Source: an uncultured Brachyspira sp. (lineage in GTDB: Bacteria > Spirochaetota > Brachyspiria > Brachyspirales > Brachyspiraceae). From it: a stretch of DNA of 26,584 bases. The stretch covers positions 1-26,584 of the forward strand of contig NZ_CAJTQJ010000035.1 in assembly GCF_910578695.1 (NCBI RefSeq), read 5' to 3'. Both the position numbers and the translations under genes were made by a program. The stretch's first letter is position 1; the number at the start of each line of letters is the position of its first letter. The notes below the pieces were generated by a model that saw only the letters and a program-made list of their open reading frames with translations, was not told the origin of the DNA and ran no database searches. Of this stretch, positions 14,968-22,767 are shown in pieces.

Positions 14968-15951
14968 TTATTTCCAAAAAGCATTTACTCTTTTTTGGGC
15001 ATTTTCTTTTAAATCATAATAATAAAGTGCTATATCATAAATATGATAAACACCTTTTTCAAAAATTCCTCCTAAATAAAAATCATCAGGATTTATAGTA
15101 CTGCATTTTACAACTCCTCTTGCTTTATCAATTTTAGCATCTGATATTTTTGTAGGTTTTCCGTAATTCGATGCTATATTTGCCCCCAAGCTCTGTTCTT
15201 TGAAGGCTAAAGTTTCATCTAATGTCCAAGTTATAGGATTTATTGATAAAGCTCCTTCAAGAAGTGTAGGATTATAGCCATTAAAATCAGGACTTTCTGT
15301 ATTATAAGAAATTATTATACCTGTATCATATTCACTGTTTGCAAATCTTAAATGAGGATTTTCATCTAAATCTTTTTGAGTGATAGAATACCCGAATATA
15401 TAAGCTGCTATCATTCTATTTTTTAAATTTTCATTAGTCTTAAAATAATCAATTAATATTTCTTTTATCATCATAGCACCTTGAGAATGTCCTGCCAATA
15501 TAAAAGGTTTATTTTTATTATAATTTTTTATATAATAATCAAATGCTGCTATTGCATCCTCTTTGGGATATGAATAAAAATATTTATTTTGTTCTTCTTT
15601 GCTTATATTGTTTTTGGGATTCAATAGATATGTAGCATCAGCCTGTCTGTATAATGGAGCATATATATTTCCTACTTCATCAAATATTCCTGTTTGTTCA
15701 ATCATTACATTTGTTATGTCTTTTAACATAGGGGCATAATTAATAGTGCATATTATAGATTCATTAGTATCTTCTCTGCTCCATAATGTCGGGTATAAAT
15801 AAAATACATCTGCTTCATTAGAAGATGAAGGTATATTAAGCCAATTATTTTTATCAGAATAGTCTGTAATTTGATTTACTTCATTATTATTAAAGCAGCT
15901 TATTATCATTATGCTTAATAAAAGTGTAATAAGTATTTTGATTTTTATCAT
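14968..15951 (-). CDS. DUF3089 alpha/beta-hydrolase lipoprotein
   Basis: 327-residue lipoprotein (lipobox IIS-C at Cys19) of the DUF3089 family, predicted serine hydrolases of unknown substrate. ADVFYLYPTLW (about 47-57) is the family start, YAPLYRQ follows near 97-103, and the nucleophile elbow GHSQG is at 154-158 with Ser156. Later Asp/His triad members are not certain from sequence alone. It begins 50 bp after the pyrC stop with its own SD (AAAGGA), no visible promoter, and the terminator at 14920-14951 follows it, so it is probably carried on the pyr transcript; a functional link to pyrimidine synthesis is not evident. Confidence 0.85.
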   Translation of the reverse strand: MIKIKILITLLLSIMIISCFNNNEVNQITDYSDKNNWLNIPSSSNEADVFYLYPTLWSREDTNESIICTINYAPMLKDITNVMIEQTGIFDEVGNIYAPLYRQADATYLLNPKNNISKEEQNKYFYSYPKEDAIAAFDYYIKNYNKNKPFILAGHSQGAMMIKEILIDYFKTNENLKNRMIAAYIFGYSITQKDLDENPHLRFANSEYDTGIIISYNTESPDFNGYNPTLLEGALSINPITWTLDETLAFKEQSLGANIASNYGKPTKISDAKIDKARGVVKCSTINPDDFYLGGIFEKGVYHIYDIALYYYDLKENAQKRVNAFWK

Positions 15952-16001
15952 TTTGTATTCCTTTTAATTATTTTGATATATAAAAAATATTATAAAAATA
16001 T

Positions 16002-17234
16002 TTAATTACTATATGTTATTTCTTTTCCTATAAAATTATTTGTGAATTTGCCTTTATCATAAACTATGTTTCCACGCACTATAGTTGTTAAAACTTTACC
16101 GCCTCTTTTAAAGCCTATATAAGGAGACCAGCCCGATTTAGTGATTATATCTTTTTCTTCTATTACTGAATTATCGTTTAAATTTATTATTACTAAATCA
16201 GCATCATAATTTTCTTTTAATAATCCCTTATTTTTTATGCCGAATATTTGGGCAGTGTTTTTACTCATTATATTTGTTAATAATTTTAAATCTATAGTAT
16301 TATCATTAACTTTTTTAAGCATTAATTCAAGAGAATGTTCAGCAGAAGGTATTCCGAATATAAGTTTTTCTAGTTTTTCACTTATTAAATGAGGAGCATG
16401 ATCTGTAGCTATTGTGTCTATAGTACCGTCTAATATTGCATTCCATAAAGCTTTATTGTCTGATTTTTCTCTTAACTCGGGCTTCATTCTAAGGAGCATT
16501 TTATTTCTGTCATTTTTATTTACATCTTCTGTATTTAAAAACAAATGATGAGGAGCAGCCTCTCCGTAAATTATCATTCCTGAATCTTTTGCTTTTTTTA
16601 ATGAATCAATTTCGCTTTCAAGCGATAAATGACATAAATATAACGGAGTATTAGTATTTTTTGCTATTTTTATTGCCTTATCAGCCATTTTATCTTCTGC
16701 ATGAACTGTAACTATTTTTGAAGCTTCAAATAATTTTTCTAATATATTATCATCTTCTACAAGCATATTTCCTGTAGAAGCATTAAAAAAAATTTTTGTT
16801 GATGCTGCATCATTAATAATACTTTTTATATCATCGCTGTTGTCTGCTTTACTTCCTCCGAAATGAAAACCATAATCTGCATAAGATTTTCCAATCATCA
16901 TAGATTTTTTTGCAAAAAGATTTTCTTTTGAAATTGTATTTGGAATCGTGTTAGGCATATCCAAAAATACTGTAATTCCTCCTCTTACACAGGCTTTGCT
17001 TCCAGAATTGAAATCTTCTTTATGAGTAAGTCCCGGATCTCTCATATGCGTATGCGGATCTATTATTCCTGCAAGCACATAATTATAATCAGCATCTATT
17101 ATATTATGCATTTTATTATTAAATAAATATTTTTCAAAATTATTTTCATAATCTATATTTTCTATTTTTTCATCTTCTATTATTATAGAAACTATTTTTT
17201 CGCTATTTGCAATTTTAGCATTTTTTATTATCAT
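16002..17234 (-). CDS. pyrC: Dihydroorotase PyrC
   Basis: Zinc amidohydrolase that interconverts carbamoyl-aspartate and dihydroorotate, third step of UMP synthesis. 410 residues, class I type. DPHTHMRDPG at 59-68 supplies metal ligands His61 and His63 and the substrate Arg65. Lys147 (TKIFF) is a candidate for the carbamylated bridging lysine. His178 (VHAED), His202 or His229/230, and Asp278 (ATDHAPH) complete the metal site. EDFNSGSKACVRGGIT-x-x-LDMPNT is typical of class I enzymes. It lies 37 bp after pyrB on the same strand and shares the attenuated pyrB leader. No other pyr genes follow; the next gene is a DUF3089 lipoprotein. Identity is firm; hydantoinase is excluded by the PyrB partner and DPG motif. 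Confidence 0.93.
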   Translation of the reverse strand: MIIKNAKIANSEKIVSIIIEDEKIENIDYENNFEKYLFNNKMHNIIDADYNYVLAGIIDPHTHMRDPGLTHKEDFNSGSKACVRGGITVFLDMPNTIPNTISKENLFAKKSMMIGKSYADYGFHFGGSKADNSDDIKSIINDAASTKIFFNASTGNMLVEDDNILEKLFEASKIVTVHAEDKMADKAIKIAKNTNTPLYLCHLSLESEIDSLKKAKDSGMIIYGEAAPHHLFLNTEDVNKNDRNKMLLRMKPELREKSDNKALWNAILDGTIDTIATDHAPHLISEKLEKLIFGIPSAEHSLELMLKKVNDNTIDLKLLTNIMSKNTAQIFGIKNKGLLKENYDADLVIINLNDNSVIEEKDIITKSGWSPYIGFKRGGKVLTTIVRGNIVYDKGKFTNNFIGKEITYSN

Positions 17235-17271
17235 AATTTACCTATTTCTTTATTTATCTATTTTTTTTATT

Positions 17272-18351
17272 TTATTTATCTATTTCTTTATTACAGTAAT
17301 AACAAAAATCTCCGTATTCTTTTTTTACTACTTTATTTTTTGTTTCTTCAAAATGCGTAACACATTTGCTGTTAGTACAAACTCTTTCTTTATTTTCTTC
17401 AGCTTCATACTCAATTTTTTTTCTTTCTGTTTTAGATTTTATAGCATCTGTAGCCAAAGCCATCATAGCCATTCTTATAGGAACGCCGTTTTTAGCCTGT
17501 ATAAAATATTTTGCATATTTTGTATTATCTAAATCTATATTAATCTCATCAACTCTTGGAAGAGGATGCATTATTATCATATTATCTTTACATTTGCCTT
17601 CAATATTCTCTTTTGAAATACGAAAAGAATGCTTCACTTTTTCATATTCATTAATATTATCAAATCTTTCTCTTTGTATTCTAGTCATATATAAGCAGTC
17701 TATATCTTTTAATATTTCTTCATAATTATTAAGTTTTTTATATTTTATTTTAGCCTGATCTAACTCTTTCAATATATAATCAGGTATTTGTATAGTATCG
17801 GGAGATATAAAATAAAACTCTCCGTTAAACATCATCAAAGCCTTAGAAAGAGAATGAACAGTTCTTCCATATTTGGTATCTCCTACAAAAGCAATTTTTT
17901 TATTTTCTATACTTCCTAATTCTTCTCTTAATGTGTATAAATCTAATAAAGTTTGACTAGGATGTTCATTAGAGCCGTCTCCTGCATTTATGATAGGACA
18001 ATTTGAAACTTCTTCTGCAAATTTAGCTGCCCCGTCTATATTATGACGCATAACTATAATATCAGAATATGCCGAAACCATAATTATAGTATCTCTCAAA
18101 GATTCTCCTTTTTTTATGGAGCTTTTATCAGGATTATCAAATCCTAATTCCTTACAGCCCATTTTATAAGCTGCTGATGTGAATGATAATCTTGTTCTTG
18201 TAGAAGGTTCAAAAAATATACTTGTCATTATCATTCCATCCATAATTTTTCTTCTCTCATTACTATCAGTGTTATCCAATTCTTTAGCAATATCCAATAC
18301 TTCAATAATTTCTTCTTTTGATAACTCTTTGATAGATATAAAGTTTTTCAT
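17272..18351 (-). CDS. pyrB: Aspartate carbamoyltransferase with fused PyrI-type zinc domain
   Basis: Cytoplasmic enzyme that condenses carbamoyl phosphate with aspartate, first committed step of UMP synthesis. Catalytic domain 1-305: FFEPSTRTRLSF at 46-57 (carbamoyl phosphate loop), SSIKKGES at 77-84, HPSQTLLD at 130-137 and HPLPR at 262-266. Residues 306-359 are extra: Cys325-x4-Cys330-x19-Cys350-x2-Cys353, with CTNSKCVTH closely resembling the zinc domain of regulatory chain PyrI. The allosteric nucleotide-binding domain of PyrI is absent, so only the zinc domain is fused. In E. coli this domain bridges catalytic and regulatory chains. The start has SD AAGGAG at 5 nt that overlaps the leader ORF stop. 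Regulated by the leader at 18352-18560. Confidence 0.93.
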   Translation of the reverse strand: MKNFISIKELSKEEIIEVLDIAKELDNTDSNERRKIMDGMIMTSIFFEPSTRTRLSFTSAAYKMGCKELGFDNPDKSSIKKGESLRDTIIMVSAYSDIIVMRHNIDGAAKFAEEVSNCPIINAGDGSNEHPSQTLLDLYTLREELGSIENKKIAFVGDTKYGRTVHSLSKALMMFNGEFYFISPDTIQIPDYILKELDQAKIKYKKLNNYEEILKDIDCLYMTRIQRERFDNINEYEKVKHSFRISKENIEGKCKDNMIIMHPLPRVDEINIDLDNTKYAKYFIQAKNGVPIRMAMMALATDAIKSKTERKKIEYEAEENKERVCTNSKCVTHFEETKNKVVKKEYGDFCYYCNKEIDK

Positions 18352-18360
18352 TTTTGCTCC

Positions 18361-18537
18361 TTAAAAAATAGATGATTGCTTTTGCTTAAATTTTGCATAA
18401 AAAAAAGGAATAAAATTGTTAAAGATAACAGCTTTATTCCTTAAAATTTTTATAAAAATACAAATTAGAAAATTTAAATAGACAAAATAGGATCGCAAAT
18501 AAAAAATAATCCTGTACTTAAGAAATATATTTTTCAT
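18361..18537 (-). CDS. PyrL-like leader peptide (58 residues) spanning the pyrB attenuator
   Basis: ATG at 18537 has SD AGGA 6 nt upstream and reads 58 codons to TAA at 18363-18361, nine bases before the pyrB ATG; the stop is embedded in the pyrB SD. The peptide is extremely rich in Phe, Tyr, Ile and Leu from U-rich codons (begins MKNIFLKYRIIFYLRSYF), and the frame runs straight through the terminator hairpin at 18399-18442. Size, U-rich coding and overlap with the attenuator match E. coli PyrL, whose translation, coupled to UTP-dependent polymerase pausing, decides read-through. An in-frame ATG at 18555 lacks an SD. Function as a protein is unlikely. Confidence 0.6.
   Translation of the reverse strand: MKNIFLKYRIIFYLRSYFVYLNFLICIFIKILRNKAVIFNNFIPFFYAKFKQKQSSIF
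18399..18442 (-). terminator. Intrinsic attenuator terminator upstream of pyrB
   Basis: A 10-bp perfect stem (18442-18433 with 18414-18405, AAGGAATAAA with TTTATTCCTT on the minus strand) holds an inner 5-bp hairpin (TGTTA/TAACA) and runs directly into eight U (18406-18399). It lies inside the leader ORF, 48 bp before the pyrB start. Confidence 0.8.
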
Positions 18538-18566
18538 TCTTTTTCCTACTATCATAAATTGAATTA

Positions 18567-18595
18567 ATTATATCATAATAGGCTAAAAAAATCAA
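18567..18595 (-). promoter_or_regulatory. Promoter of pyrB leader
   Basis: On the minus strand TTGATT (18595-18590), 17-bp spacer, TATAAT (18572-18567) with an upstream TGA making an extended -10. It leaves a long leader before pyrB, as attenuation requires. Confidence 0.7.
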
Positions 18596-18829
18596 GTATG
18601 AATTCATAGTTTTTTGCTTATATATAATATACATTGTAATAAAGTATACATTATATTTTTAAAGTATAGTATGTAATTTTTAATATTTTAATTTACAGTT
18701 TTTTATTTATTTGAAGCAATTTAAATTATGTTTAGTTTTTTTTATTAATAAATTCTTTTTTATATAATTCATATTACAATTAACATTTTTATAAGTTATA
18801 GATGTATATTTGATAATGAGTTATGTTAA

Positions 18830-20305
18830 ATGTTATTTAATTCTGCCGACTTTTTAATATTTTTTCCTATAACATTAATTTTATATTGGATATTTCCAAA
18901 AAAATTAAGATATATTTGTCTTTTCATAGCAAGCTACACATTTTATATGTTTTGGAATCCTAAATATGCATTGCTTATGGGTACTTCAACGATTGTAACT
19001 TTTTTAAGCGGCATATTAATAGAAAAATTAAAATATAAAAGGATAGTAGTTGCTTTCAGTTTTATTATAAATATTTCAATACTTATATTCTTTAAATATT
19101 TTGATTTTTTAATTGAGAATATTAATATTATTTTATCAGTATTAAATATTCAGTTAATAGAAAAAACTTTTGATATAGTTCTTCCTGTTGGAATATCATT
19201 TTATACTTTTCAGGCATTAAGCTATACTATAGATGTTTATAGAGGCGAAATAAAATCTGAAAAAAATATTATTAAGTATGCTTTATTTGTATCATTCTTT
19301 CCTCAGTTGGTTGCAGGTCCTATAGAAAGATCTAAACATTTACTCAGTCAGATTCAGAATATGGATAAAATAAAAAGATTCGATTATCATAGAATAACAG
19401 AAGGGCTTATTTTAATGCTTTTTGGTTATTTTCAGAAAATGGTAATAGCAGACAGAGCTTCTATTTTTGTTGATACTGTATTTAACAGATATTATATTTA
19501 TAATACAACAGAATTATTATTATCAGCATTATTATTTGCAGTGCAGATATACTGTGATTTTGCCAGCTACTCACTCATAGCAATAGGAACTGCAAAAGTT
19601 ATGGGTATAGATTTAATGGAGAATTTTAATACCCCATATTTTTCAAGGAGCATAAAAGAGTTTTGGGGAAGATGGCATATATCATTATCTACTTGGTTTA
19701 GAGATTATCTTTATATACCTTTGGGCGGTAACAGATGTTCAAAGTTTAGAAAGAGTTTTAATATATTATTAACTTTTTTAGTAAGCGGATTATGGCATGG
19801 AGCTAATTTTACTTTTATAGCTTGGGGTGCTGTTCATGGTATATGCTATCTAATAGAAGATATTACATCAAAGTTTAGGAATAATGTTTTAAATAAATTC
19901 GGTGTAAAAGTGCATAGCTTCAGTTTTAAATTTCTTCAGGCAATTTGTACTTTTATAATAGTTGATTTAGCTTGGATATTTTTTAGGGCTGAAACTATAT
20001 ATGATGCTTTTTACTATATAGAAAGAATGTTTACTAAAATAGATTTATGGCGTTTATTTGACGGTTCATTATATAAATTAGGATTAGACTGTTTTGAAAT
20101 GAATATACTTATAATATCTTTAATAATGCTTTTTTCAGCTGATTTGATAAAGTATATAAAAAAAGAAACTATTTATGAATTTTTAAAAAATCAATGTTTG
20201 TATTTCAGATGGGCAGTAATATTTTTATTATTGTTCTTTATTATAATATATGGAAAATACGGTGCGGGTTTTGATCCTAAGCAGTTTATATATTTTCAAT
20301 TTTAG
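18830..20305 (+). CDS. MBOAT-family O-acyltransferase (AlgI/DltB-like)
   Basis: Polytopic membrane enzyme that moves an acyl group, usually acetyl, across the membrane for transfer to a surface glycan. 491 residues, about 11 hydrophobic segments. Family signatures: opening FNSADFLIFFP, PKY near 44-46, LPVGISFYTFQALSYTIDVYRG at about 119-139, FPQLVAGPIER, FWGRWHISLSTWFRDYLYIPLGG at 278-300, and SGLWHGANFTF with the conserved catalytic His323 (His283 and His337 nearby). The methyltransferase starts 11 bp downstream and an SGNH-like protein follows, the usual MBOAT partner, so O-acetylation of a cell-surface polysaccharide or lipo-oligosaccharide is likely. The SD is weak; the N-terminus matches the family, which supports the start. 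Alginate itself is not implied. Confidence 0.88.
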   Translation: MLFNSADFLIFFPITLILYWIFPKKLRYICLFIASYTFYMFWNPKYALLMGTSTIVTFLSGILIEKLKYKRIVVAFSFIINISILIFFKYFDFLIENINIILSVLNIQLIEKTFDIVLPVGISFYTFQALSYTIDVYRGEIKSEKNIIKYALFVSFFPQLVAGPIERSKHLLSQIQNMDKIKRFDYHRITEGLILMLFGYFQKMVIADRASIFVDTVFNRYYIYNTTELLLSALLFAVQIYCDFASYSLIAIGTAKVMGIDLMENFNTPYFSRSIKEFWGRWHISLSTWFRDYLYIPLGGNRCSKFRKSFNILLTFLVSGLWHGANFTFIAWGAVHGICYLIEDITSKFRNNVLNKFGVKVHSFSFKFLQAICTFIIVDLAWIFFRAETIYDAFYYIERMFTKIDLWRLFDGSLYKLGLDCFEMNILIISLIMLFSADLIKYIKKETIYEFLKNQCLYFRWAVIFLLLFFIIIYGKYGAGFDPKQFIYFQF

Positions 20306-20316
20306 GAGCTATAAAA

Positions 20317-21066
20317 ATGAGCGAAGTTAGAAAAAATTATTACGGCAGTCTTTGTACTGAAATGTATGAGATACTTCATAAAAAAGCACCTGAAGATGAA
20401 TTAAATTTTTATCTTTCTTATGCTGAAAAAGGTAAAAAGATTTTAGAGCCTTTATGCGGAAGCGGACGATTTCTTATTCCATTTATAGAAAGGGGTTTTG
20501 ATATAATTGGAATAGATATATCCGATGAAATGCTTAAAAAACTAAAATTAAAGATGCCTAATGCTAAAATAATTCATACTGATATTATAAAATATTCTCC
20601 GAAAGAAAAATTTGATTATATATTTATTAGTTCAGGTTCAGTATCATTATTTACAGATATTAATATTTGCAAACAAATTCTAAGCAGAATAAAGAAATGG
20701 CTTTCTGAATCAGGTAAATTTGTTTTTGCAGTTGATACAATAGCTAATAGATGTATAGACAATAATGATTATAATATTTCTGCATCTGTTAAAACAAAAG
20801 AAAATTTTGAAATAGTGCTTAAATCAAAAAACTATTATAAAGAACAAACTCAGTTCTCTCCGTCAATTTATGAAATGTATAATAATAATGCTGAATTGCT
20901 TAAAAGCGAGTTTATGGATTTTCAGACTCATCTTTATAAATATGGTGAAATGGAACAGTATTTAAAAGAGGCTGGGTTTACTCAAATTAAAACATTTTCT
21001 TCTTTTGAAAAGGAAATTGCAGCTGATGATAAATGCGATATGTTTTTATTTGAATGCAGTTTTTAA
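20317..21066 (+). CDS. Class I SAM-dependent methyltransferase
   Basis: 249-residue cytoplasmic methyltransferase of the Rossmann type. Motif I is EPLCGSGRFLIP (about 44-55); the acidic end of strand 2 is GIDISDEML (65-73); the post-motif IIHTDI and FDYIFISSGS fit motifs II-III. Target unknown: the family includes small-molecule and sugar methyltransferases. Its position between the MBOAT and SGNH genes (11-bp gap from the first, SD AGGAG at 8 nt) suggests it modifies the same surface molecule or a precursor, but that is inference. It ends 154 bp before the next gene. Confidence 0.82.
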   Translation: MSEVRKNYYGSLCTEMYEILHKKAPEDELNFYLSYAEKGKKILEPLCGSGRFLIPFIERGFDIIGIDISDEMLKKLKLKMPNAKIIHTDIIKYSPKEKFDYIFISSGSVSLFTDINICKQILSRIKKWLSESGKFVFAVDTIANRCIDNNDYNISASVKTKENFEIVLKSKNYYKEQTQFSPSIYEMYNNNAELLKSEFMDFQTHLYKYGEMEQYLKEAGFTQIKTFSSFEKEIAADDKCDMFLFECSF

Positions 21067-21220
21067 TAATTATGATAATGCAGCTAAAAAATATTATTGT
21101 TATTTTATATTTATAAATGATAAAGACTTTTATAAAAATAGATATTTTTTAGTTTGAAAAAATTGAATTAAATACAATATTTTTTTTAATTTTGTATAAA
21201 AAATAATAGGCTTTTATAAT

Positions 21221-22651
21221 ATGATGAAAAATATAATAAAAATTATTTGCTTTACAGCTATATTTATCACATTGCTTTACTTTTCAAGCAGGGTTTTAAG
21301 ATTCAAAAATGATAATGGAATATATCAGGGAGACAGTTTTTATGAACAGAAAATTAACAGCATAGATGTGCTTTTTTTGGGAAGCAGTCATGTGCATTAC
21401 AATATTAATCCTGCTGTACTTTATAATGAATACGGAATTGCTGCATATAATTTTACTTCAGGAAGTCAGCCTATTTGGAGTACATATCATTATTTAGCGG
21501 AAGCATTAAAATATCAGAAGCCTAAATTAATTGTATTAGAGTCTTATATTATAGCAGCAAGCAGAACTAATGTTGCAGATTATCAGATTGTAGCCGCCAC
21601 TTATGCATTAAAATGGTCTAAAAATAGAATAGAATCTTTAAAAGTAACGGCAGCAGAAAGATTTGATGAGTTTATTAATCCTATATACAGATATCATAAC
21701 AGGTATAAAGATTTAAAAGATGAAGATTTTATTTCTTATGCTAATAATTATAATCACTATAAATATTTTAAAGGTTATTCTTTTCATAATAAGATATTTC
21801 CTGTTAAAAAACATAATATAAAAAATATTAAAGATACTTTGCCTTTACTTAAAGAGCAGGAAACTTATTACAGAAAAATATTAGAATTAGCAAAAACAAA
21901 TAATATACCTATTGCTGTAATAGCTTCGCCTTTTCCTATGACTGATGATGAGGCTAGACATTTTAATAGAATAGGTGAGATTGCAAAAGAATATGATATA
22001 CCTTTTATGAATTTTAATCATTACTATGATGATTATAATTTGGATTTTTGGAAAGATTATAATGATGCTGGGCATTTGAATTATAAAGGAGTTTTGAAAT
22101 ATACTTCTTTTTTGGGTAAATATTTAAAAGATAATTTCGATTTGCCTGATAGAAGGGGGGATTTTAATTATAATACTTGGGAGAAAAATGCTTTATATGA
22201 GTATAATAAAGTTTATGATATGAGTTTAAGAGATATAGATAATATTTACGATTATATAGCAAAAATAACTAATATTAATGACTATACTATAGTAATAAAT
22301 ATGCTTGGAGAATACAGCATAAATGATAATGTAGTAAAGAGTTTGTATCATAATTTTAATATAACGAATGAAATATATACTAATAATGTTTCTTATGTTA
22401 TAGATAAAAATAAATTAGTATTTTCATCAATGGGTAAAACTAATTATTTATATCATAAAGAACTTAATAAATATAATGATTTAGTAATAGACAGCGGAAA
22501 TAAAATATTGATAAGCCGAAGCAATTTAATAAAAAATACAAACGGAATTAACATAATTGTGTATGATAATATAACATCTGAAGTAGCTGATTATTTTGAT
22601 TTGCCTTATACTAATCATTCTATAAGCATATTGATAGAGAGAGATTATTAG
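21221..22651 (+). CDS. Membrane-anchored SGNH-hydrolase-like protein with extra C-terminal domain
   Basis: 476 residues: one N-terminal TM (about 5-22), then an SGNH-like domain (48-305). DVLFLGSSHVHYNINP (49-64) carries the nucleophile Ser55/56, and NDAGHLNYKG (281-290) carries the Asp282/His285 pair. This type often works with an MBOAT protein to acetylate glycans. Residues about 325-476 are a second domain: DYTIVINMLGEYSINDNVV, VSYVIDKNKLVF, then TNGINIIVYDNITSEVADYFD. The last part recalls the FAM3/ILEI-type interleukin-like fold, but in permuted order; confidence in that is low. The start has no strong SD; the ATG pair at 21221/21224 is the only option that keeps the TM. Probably part of the surface-acylation cluster begun at 18830. 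Confidence 0.72.
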   Translation: MMKNIIKIICFTAIFITLLYFSSRVLRFKNDNGIYQGDSFYEQKINSIDVLFLGSSHVHYNINPAVLYNEYGIAAYNFTSGSQPIWSTYHYLAEALKYQKPKLIVLESYIIAASRTNVADYQIVAATYALKWSKNRIESLKVTAAERFDEFINPIYRYHNRYKDLKDEDFISYANNYNHYKYFKGYSFHNKIFPVKKHNIKNIKDTLPLLKEQETYYRKILELAKTNNIPIAVIASPFPMTDDEARHFNRIGEIAKEYDIPFMNFNHYYDDYNLDFWKDYNDAGHLNYKGVLKYTSFLGKYLKDNFDLPDRRGDFNYNTWEKNALYEYNKVYDMSLRDIDNIYDYIAKITNINDYTIVINMLGEYSINDNVVKSLYHNFNITNEIYTNNVSYVIDKNKLVFSSMGKTNYLYHKELNKYNDLVIDSGNKILISRSNLIKNTNGINIIVYDNITSEVADYFDLPYTNHSISILIERDY

Positions 22652-22767
22652 ATATTTTTATATATTTATATATGTTATTTTTATATAAAAAATATTACAG
22701 TTTAATTAACATAATAATGCAGATTTATGATATTCATAACCGATAATCATTTGCAGAGGGTATAAAT

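Larger units (their letters stand above)
18352..18560 (-). promoter_or_regulatory. pyrBC leader: candidate UTP-sensitive attenuator
   Basis: About 209-nt leader from the predicted start near 18560. It contains the leader ORF, long U-rich tracts ahead of the hairpin where polymerase would pause at low UTP, the terminator and the pyrB SD. No PyrR-binding-loop consensus was recognised, which favours a translation-coupled mechanism over a PyrR mechanism. Confidence 0.6.

Noticed and set aside
17366..17725. 119-residue plus-strand ORF inside pyrB
   Set aside because: It lies wholly within the confidently assigned pyrB on the opposite strand and looks like antisense of a coding region (Ser/Phe/Ile-rich, no SD).
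21194..21220. TTGTAT-N17-TATAAT promoter immediately before the SGNH-like gene
   Set aside because: The -10 abuts the ATG, so the transcript would begin inside the coding region; most likely chance in AT-rich DNA, or the true start lies elsewhere.
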